Assembly: GCA_937889535.1 (NCBI GenBank)
Contig: CALBZW010000009.1
Location: 1-30,592, forward strand
From: an uncultured Candidatus Saccharibacteria bacterium
Lineage (GTDB): Bacteria; Patescibacteriota; Saccharimonadia; Saccharimonadales; Saccharimonadaceae
Reading direction: 5' to 3'
Length of the DNA stretch: 30,592 nucleotides
The notes under the pieces: generated by a model
What the model was told of the DNA's origin: nothing
Databases searched by the model: none
What the model saw: the letters and a program-made list of their open reading frames with translations, nothing else
Translations under genes and position numbers: made by a program
Part shown: one piece after another, positions 26,526 through 30,592 of the stretch
Numbering within the stretch: position 1 is the stretch's first letter
Layout of the letters: each line of letters opens with the position of its first letter

Positions 26526-29078
26526 ATGGCAAGTGATGAGAAGAGTAGAGGGGCAGAACCAGAAAAAAATGAGAATGAACTTGTTCCGCAGGGACAAGTT
26601 GAGAAGGATGTGACGGTCGAGGGGGAAGTGGTCGAAGCGCAGGTTGTAGACGGGGTAGAGAGGCGCGACGTCGAGAGTACGATGGAGAGTTATTTCTTGC
26701 GGTATTCGATGTCGGTGATTATTGACCGGGCGCTTCCGGATGTAAGGGATGGTTTGAAGCCAGTGAATCGTCGTATATTATATGCGATGAATAAAAATGG
26801 CTGGAAGGCGCCACATGCGACGGTGAAGTCGGCGAGGATTGTGGGTGAGGTGATGGGTAAGTATCACCCGCATGGTGATTCGTCGATTTATGATGCGATG
26901 GTGAATTTGGCGCAGAATTGGAAAATGCGCTATACGTTAGTCGAGGGTCAAGGTAACTTTGGCTCGATGGACGGTGATGAGGCGGCGGCGTCGAGGTATA
27001 CTGAGGCACGGATGGACAAGGTGGGGGCGGAACTTTTGACGGATATTGAGAAAGAAACGGTAGATTTCCGGGACAACTTTGATGGTAGTGAGCAAGAGCC
27101 GGTGGTGTTGCCAGCGGCGGTGCCGAATATTTTGCTGAATGGACAGATGGGGATTGCGGTCGGGATGGCGACGAATATTCCGCCACATAACATGACAGAA
27201 GTGATTAATGCGACGGTGGCGCAGATCGATGATCCAGAAATTAGCTTGGACGGGTTGATGCAGCATGTTAAGGGGCCGGATTTTCCGACGGGGGCGGAGG
27301 TTTATGGCGGTGCACCGATGAAGCAGGCTTATGCGACAGGCAAGGGCTCAGTGACGATTCGAGCAGTGGCGCAGATTGAAGAGAAGAAGAACGGCCGGTA
27401 TCAGATTGTGATTACGGAAGTGCCGTATGGGATGAGTAAGGAAGGTTTCATCGAGAAGGTTAGAGAGTTGGTACTGGCAAAGAAGTTAGACCATATTGCG
27501 GATGCGCGGGATGAGAGCGCGCGGGGGAAGATTCGAGTCGTAGTTGAACTGAAGAAGGACGCGTTCCCGAAGAAGATTTTGAATCAGTTGTATCGGATGA
27601 CGCAGCTCCAGACGGCGTTCCATTATAATATGTTGGCGTTGGTAGACGGAGTGCAGCCGCGGATTTTGGGTCTGAAGGAGATTTTGGCGGAATTTATTAA
27701 ACATCGGCAGAAAGTCGTGCGACGCAGGACGGAGTATGATCTGCGCAAAGCGAAGGAGCGGGCGCATATCTTGGAGGGGTTGAAGATCGCTCTGGACAAT
27801 ATTGACGAAGTGATTAAGACGATTCGCGAAAGTTATGATGATGCCGATAAGCGACTCATGGAGCGGTTTGGTCTAAGCGAGATTCAGGCGGCGGCGATTC
27901 TCGCGATGCAGCTGCGCAGGTTGCAAGGACTCGAACGCGATAAGATTGAAAATGAATTGAATGAACTTTTGAAGCAGATTGCGGAATATGAGAGGATTTT
28001 GGCGAGTGAGAGTGAGATTCTGCGGGTTGTGAAAGAAGAGCTGATTGCAATGCGGGATAAGTTTGGCGATGAACGGCGGAGCAAGATTATTAATCATGAA
28101 GTGGGGAAGTTCTCGGAAGAGGAGTTGATTCCGGACGAGGAAAGTGTGATCTTGATGACGCTAGAGGGGTATATGAAGCGAGTGTCGCAGGGCGATTTCA
28201 AGCGTCAGAATAGAGGTGGTAAAGGAAAGCGCGGAATGACGACGAAAGATGAAGACGTGATTGCGCAGATTGTGACGGCAAGTTCGCACGATTATTTGCT
28301 ATTTTTCACGAATCAAGGTCGGATTTTCCGGATGAAAGCGTATGAGGTTCCGCAGGCGTCGCTGACGGCGAAGGGCACGGCGGCAGTGAATTTGCTGAAT
28401 ATGCATCCAGACGAGAAAGTGACAAGTATTGTTAAACAAGGGGCGGATCCGAGTGGATATTTGTTCATGACGACGAAGAAGGGTACGATTAAGAAGACGG
28501 CTGTGAAAGAGTTCTTGAATCTGCGGACGAATGGGATGATTGCGATTAAGCTTGATCCGGGGGACGAACTGATGTGGATACAGGAGACGACTGGGGCGAA
28601 TGATGTAGTGATTTCGACTTCGGCGGGGCAGGCGATGCGGTTTAACGAGAAAGATGTGCGTAGTATGGGGCGGAGTGCGAAAGGAGTGAGGGGAATTAGG
28701 CTGAGGCCGAAAGATGAGATAGTCGGTATGGACATCGTCAGAGATGAGGGGCAGAAATTGCTGGTCATGTCGGCAAATGGATACGGTAAGGCTACCGAGG
28801 CGAAGAATTTCCCAGTGCATAAGCGAGGTGGGGTGGGGATTAAGGTTGCGAGTGTAACGGCGAAGACAGGGAATATCGTGGCGGTACATACGCTGGATCC
28901 AGCAGCGAAAGAAGTAATCATGATGTCGAATAAGGGGCAGGCGATCCGAGTAGCGGTAAAGGAGATCCCAACACTTGGTCGGGCGGCGCAAGGGGTGAGG
29001 ATTATGAAGATGAATGAGGGGGATTCGGTGGCGAGCCTTGGGATTGTGTTGCCGGACGAGGAAGAAGAGAAAGAGTAG
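26526..29078 (+). CDS. gyrA: DNA gyrase subunit A
   Basis: The DNA breakage subunit of gyrase, 850 residues. After an unusual acidic extension of about 45 residues comes ESYFLRYSMSVIIDRALPDV, RDGLKPVNRRILYAM, the quinolone-binding stretch YHPHGDSSIYDAMVNLAQ (Asp118, Ser119 and Asp123 correspond to E. coli 82, 83 and 87, all wild-type like) and AASRYTEARM with the catalytic Tyr158. The beta-pinwheel C-terminal domain starts with the GyrA box QNRGGKG (from Gln561), slightly off the consensus QRRGGKG but good evidence for supercoiling activity. AAAGGAG lies before the ATG. Confidence 0.97.
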   Translation: MASDEKSRGAEPEKNENELVPQGQVEKDVTVEGEVVEAQVVDGVERRDVESTMESYFLRYSMSVIIDRALPDVRDGLKPVNRRILYAMNKNGWKAPHATVKSARIVGEVMGKYHPHGDSSIYDAMVNLAQNWKMRYTLVEGQGNFGSMDGDEAAASRYTEARMDKVGAELLTDIEKETVDFRDNFDGSEQEPVVLPAAVPNILLNGQMGIAVGMATNIPPHNMTEVINATVAQIDDPEISLDGLMQHVKGPDFPTGAEVYGGAPMKQAYATGKGSVTIRAVAQIEEKKNGRYQIVITEVPYGMSKEGFIEKVRELVLAKKLDHIADARDESARGKIRVVVELKKDAFPKKILNQLYRMTQLQTAFHYNMLALVDGVQPRILGLKEILAEFIKHRQKVVRRRTEYDLRKAKERAHILEGLKIALDNIDEVIKTIRESYDDADKRLMERFGLSEIQAAAILAMQLRRLQGLERDKIENELNELLKQIAEYERILASESEILRVVKEELIAMRDKFGDERRSKIINHEVGKFSEEELIPDEESVILMTLEGYMKRVSQGDFKRQNRGGKGKRGMTTKDEDVIAQIVTASSHDYLLFFTNQGRIFRMKAYEVPQASLTAKGTAAVNLLNMHPDEKVTSIVKQGADPSGYLFMTTKKGTIKKTAVKEFLNLRTNGMIAIKLDPGDELMWIQETTGANDVVISTSAGQAMRFNEKDVRSMGRSAKGVRGIRLRPKDEIVGMDIVRDEGQKLLVMSANGYGKATEAKNFPVHKRGGVGIKVASVTAKTGNIVAVHTLDPAAKEVIMMSNKGQAIRVAVKEIPTLGRAAQGVRIMKMNEGDSVASLGIVLPDEEEEKE

Positions 29079-29091
29079 GGGGAATGGGGGG

Positions 29092-29118
29092 AAAGCGCAT
29101 GGGTGGGATGCGCTTTTT
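29092..29118 (+). terminator. Terminator of gyrBA operon
   Basis: AAAGCGCAT and ATGCGCTTT form a 9-bp stem around GGGTGGG, followed by TTTT. Confidence 0.9.
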
Positions 29119-29151
29119 TGGTGGGTTATACTTAATTTAGTTAAAATGCCT

Positions 29152-29330
29152 ATATTACCCTAGCTATACTTTCTGGAATGGGACGTTTCACGTCTGATTT
29201 TAGGCTTCAGTTTTTCCTACGGATTGCAAAAAGTTCCGCAGAACAAGTTTGCGCTGACTTTTTGCTAAAACTGAAGCCTAAAATCCGGTTCAACGCCTTT
29301 ATATTCCAGAAAGTATAGCTAAAGTAATAT
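29152..29330. repeat. Fold-back element L2 (179 bp)
   Basis: Second copy of the element at 22146. The arms (right arm starts ATTCCAGAAAGTATAGCTAA) are conserved; the inner stem is GATTTTAGGCTTCAGTTTT paired with AAAACTGAAGCCTAAAATC, and the innermost stem GCAAAAAGT pairs with ACTTTTTGC. These differ from L1 at many places but keep pairing. The loop blocks GTTCC.C and GCTGACT.TTGCTAAAACT are kept in both. After it come TGCTTAATTAAG and the hairpin GGTTGAACTTGT...ACAAGTTGG, as after L1, and then the 3' end of cassette c7. Confidence 0.8.
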
Positions 29331-29429
29331 GGTCTGCTTAATTAAGGATTATAGAACATTAATTCACCTCCGTCAGAGTAAGGTTGAACTTGTAACAGAG
29401 GAACAAGTTGGACGTTTGTTGGGTTAGAG

Positions 29430-29672
29430 TCAGCGGAGGGGGCGACCAGCAAAACGCATGTTGGTACTTGATGGGTCGACATTATCAGTGTAGATAAATA
29501 AGTCATAGGCATTATTCGGTGAATTCGCCGTACGCGACCACAGCTGAGCATAGCGCCCAACATACCACACCGCGCTAGCATCAAGATATACAATCCCGCT
29601 ACGGACAAAAGCCAATGGTAACTGTACTATGGTGGTGGCGCCGGAGGTACCGACATTATAGGTAAAATGTAG
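29430..29672 (-). pseudogene. FISUMP-like variable cassette c7 (silent, no start codon)
   Basis: The minus-strand frame reads LHFTYNVGTSGATTIVQLPL, then AFVRSGIVYLDAS, VWYVGRYAQLWSRTANS, NNAYDLFIY, NVDPSSTN and MRFAGRPLR before a TGA that replaces the Cys codon. It has no start codon or signal sequence. Its 5' edge at about 29664-29672 adjoins the E3 promoter, exactly as c2 adjoins E1. Its 3' edge adjoins the L2 hairpin. Confidence 0.78.
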
Positions 29673-29691
29673 TTTTTGATTGAATTTATAC

Positions 29692-29721
29692 TTGCTAAAA
29701 ATTTTAATTTTATGCTAATCT
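29692..29721 (+). promoter_or_regulatory. Extended -10 promoter of short-peptide element E3
   Basis: TTGCTA (29692-29697), 18-nt spacer, TGC then TAATCT (29716-29721); the best-conserved of the three copies. Confidence 0.65.
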
Positions 29722-29790
29722 GGCTGCAGGGCGGCATAACTTTGGCAAAAGCATCAGTAAGTTAAAAATGGGGAAAGGAGGGAGAGGTCT

Positions 29791-29883
29791 ATGATGATTA
29801 AGTTCCGAATTTGGCGCTTTGCGTTCGAATTTACTCTACTGAAAATCAAAGTTACCGTCGTTTCCAAGAAGAAGCGGCGGTAA
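29791..29883 (+). CDS. Short peptide of element E3 (30 aa), function unknown
   Basis: A 30-codon frame, MMIKFRIWRFAFEFTLLKIK and a tail VTVVSKKKRR. AAAGGAGGGAG lies 9-16 nt before the ATG, and the E-type promoter is at 29692. The pattern of alternating hydrophobic and charged residues and the basic tail resemble the E1 peptide (MKVRIKCGFIKLDADLKIKI...RKRK), although the DNA of the two has diverged. The stop lies within an 11-bp stem (AGTTACCGTCG / CGGCGGTAACT, one G-U pair). A small membrane-active or ribosomal-leader type peptide is possible; nothing is shown. Confidence 0.5.
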   Translation: MMIKFRIWRFAFEFTLLKIKVTVVSKKKRR

Positions 29884-29886
29884 CTA
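29845..29886 (+). terminator. Terminal hairpin of element E3
   Basis: AGTTACCGTCG pairs with CGGCGGTAACT across the stop codon of the 30-aa frame, in the same place as in E1 though the stem sequence differs. Confidence 0.5.
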
Positions 29887-30100
29887 AAAGCATCGTAACT
29901 CCATTCTCTCAAATTAAAAGGGTAATGTCAAGGGGACTGTCGCCCCCCCCTTGCTACGGGCGTCGCCTCGAAAAAGAAAATGACTTTTCTTTTTGCTCGG
30001 CTCCTACGTAGTTCAAGGGCGTTCCGCCCTGTTGTTGGACGCGTCGCTCAGAAGTTTTTGTTGTTTTTTGATATTTCTTGTTTCGATAACAAGGGGGAAG
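29887..30100. other. Gap without a recognisable gene
   Basis: It holds an 8-C run at 29943-29950, dyads such as AAAAGAAAA...TTTTCTTTT and GGGCGTTCCGCCC, and a general resemblance to the gap behind element E1 (AGAAAATGA...TTTTCTTT...CCTACG). I see no gene. Confidence 0.4.
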
Positions 30101-30103
30101 TGC

Positions 30104-30109
30104 TATAAT
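30104..30109 (+). promoter_or_regulatory. -10 box before cassette c8
   Basis: A TATAAT 43 nt before the GTG of the c8 frame, with GGAGGGGG between. A short hairpin AGACGC...GCGTCT followed by TTATT lies between it and the cassette and may stop transcription. Confidence 0.45.
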
Positions 30110-30151
30110 ATATAGTATTGGAGGGGGTAATTCTATCCGTAAGACGCCGTT

Positions 30152-30577
30152 GTGCGTCTTTATTCCTCTTATGCTTATACGTCGGCTTTTACCAAAATTA
30201 AAATTTTGGTAAAAGCATCTATCTGCCCAAGTGGTAATGGCGGGAACTGGGTATTGCCCCTTAGTGGAACAGCGAACAACAACGTATCTGGAAGTTTCTA
30301 TAATCTGCTGAACCAGTATAATGCAACCAGCGGCACCACCGGCGCCACCACCATAGTACAGTTACCATTGGCTTTTGTCCGTAGCGGCTATGTTAGTCTG
30401 TACAACGGTCAGGCTAGGAACGCCGGCGAGTACGGCTACGGCTGGTCGCGTACGGCCAGCAATAATCCTAACTACGCCTACTACCTGGGCATGAATACTA
30501 CTAACGTCAATCCGTCAAACTACGGCAATCGTGGCAACGGTTTCCCCCTCCGCTGCCTCTACTCAGGTAGTGCCTAA
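30152..30577 (+). pseudogene. FISUMP-like variable cassette c8, longest copy
   Basis: This copy shows more of the FISUMP domain than the others: CPSGNGGNWVLPLSGTANNN, VSGSFYNLLNQYNATSGTTG, ATTIVQLPLAFVRSGYVSLY, then EYGYGWSRTASN, YAYYLGMNTTNVNPSNYGNR and GNGFPLRCLYSGSA with stop. The only start is a GTG at 30152 with no ribosome site at the right distance, and there is no signal peptide. A perfect 15-bp hairpin (GCTTTTACCAAAATT / AATTTTGGTAAAAGC, 30184-30215) interrupts the 5' part, so the cassette proper begins about 30216. It is either a donor cassette or a displaced gene end. Confidence 0.72.
30184..30215. repeat. Hairpin at the 5' edge of cassette c8
   Basis: GCTTTTACCAAAATT and AATTTTGGTAAAAGC form a perfect 15-bp stem around a 2-nt loop. 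It lies at the junction where FISUMP homology starts. Confidence 0.75.
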
Positions 30578-30592
30578 TGGAGAAAAAGGAAG

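Noticed and set aside
29943..29950. 8-C run as a second phase-variable tract
   Set aside because: It is short and lies neither in a credible gene nor in a promoter spacer.
29811..30011. 66-aa frame behind element E3
   Set aside because: It is in another frame of the short-peptide element, crosses its hairpin and an 8-C run, and has no start signal.
2222..30577. Diversity-generating retroelement with template and variable repeats
   Set aside because: c3 and c6 are rich in AAC/AAT codons like a template repeat, but differences among copies include many third-position and non-adenine changes (for example the codon after AGC-GGN is CTT, AGC, AAC, TAC, ATT or TAT), and no reverse transcriptase or Avd gene is seen here. 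It should be reconsidered if a DGR lies elsewhere in the genome.

Overview
This 30.6 kb window looks like a chromosomal segment of an ultra-small Patescibacteria (CPR) bacterium, most likely Candidatus Saccharibacteria (TM7). The lineage is inferred from gene content: a compact set of housekeeping genes, a large type IV secretion/DNA-transfer ATPase, comM, a Nudix-RNase HI fusion, degenerate MBL-fold protein next to a site-2 protease, and FISUMP-like surface-domain fragments. TGA serves as a normal stop (for example at the ends of the genes finishing at 8113, 9780 and 19432), so this is not a lineage that has recoded TGA. Several genes have a TATAAT-like -10 box only 6-9 nt before the ATG and no Shine-Dalgarno sequence, which points to leaderless mRNAs; others have strong AGGAGG sites.

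Layout. 1-2.2 kb: the start of an anchored protein (minus strand), mutM, a holA-like DNA polymerase III delta subunit, and rpsT converging on it. 2.2-3.6 kb: two FISUMP-like cassettes in inverted orientation, a short-peptide/hairpin element, tRNA-Val and a scrambled tRNA relic. 3.7-8.3 kb: a RelA/SpoT-type HD protein, a YgjV-like membrane protein, a Nudix hydrolase behind a promoter holding a 15-G tract, thrS, a transglutaminase-like protein and a second short-peptide element. 8.4-12.2 kb: miaA, a winged-helix regulator, an MBL-like protein, an M50 protease, a structured RNA-like region and the Nudix-RNase HI fusion. 12.2-14.5 kb: a cassette, rnpB, and the infC-rpmI-rplT-rpmB operon, with infC starting at AUU. 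14.6-18.5 kb: comM, then an RNA-rich block (tmRNA, a small RNA, and a roughly 830-nt highly structured region without a gene). 18.5-22.1 kb: a membrane protein, a Glu-rich protein and the type IV secretion ATPase. 22.1-24.4 kb: a fold-back element, three cassettes around a small membrane protein, and a RelB/DinJ-like gene. 24.5-29.1 kb: gyrB-gyrA. 29.1-30.6 kb: a second fold-back element, a cassette, a third short-peptide element and a longer cassette.

The main candidate for an undescribed system is the set of eight dispersed, mostly start-less copies of one roughly 65-residue FISUMP-like C-terminal domain. They sit only in the gaps between housekeeping operons, four in each orientation. Three DNA blocks are almost invariant (entry GGCTTTTGTCCGTAGCGG, a central TGG-x-CxxGTAC block, exit CCCCTCCGCTGCC) while the sequence between them is hypervariable. 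This is the architecture expected of silent donor cassettes that diversify an expressed surface protein, perhaps pilin-like, by recombination or gene conversion. Two accessory repeat families lie beside the cassettes: a promoter/short-peptide/terminal-hairpin element (three copies) and a 180-bp fold-back element whose internal stems covary (two copies). No recombinase, reverse transcriptase or expressed recipient gene lies in the window, so the mechanism is inference.

Other unexplained signals are a roughly 23-bp repeat embedded in and around comM (nine copies, a possible DNA-uptake or binding signal), a shared operator-like motif before three transcription units, a pair of intergenic repeats whose stems covary, and the large structured RNA candidate.
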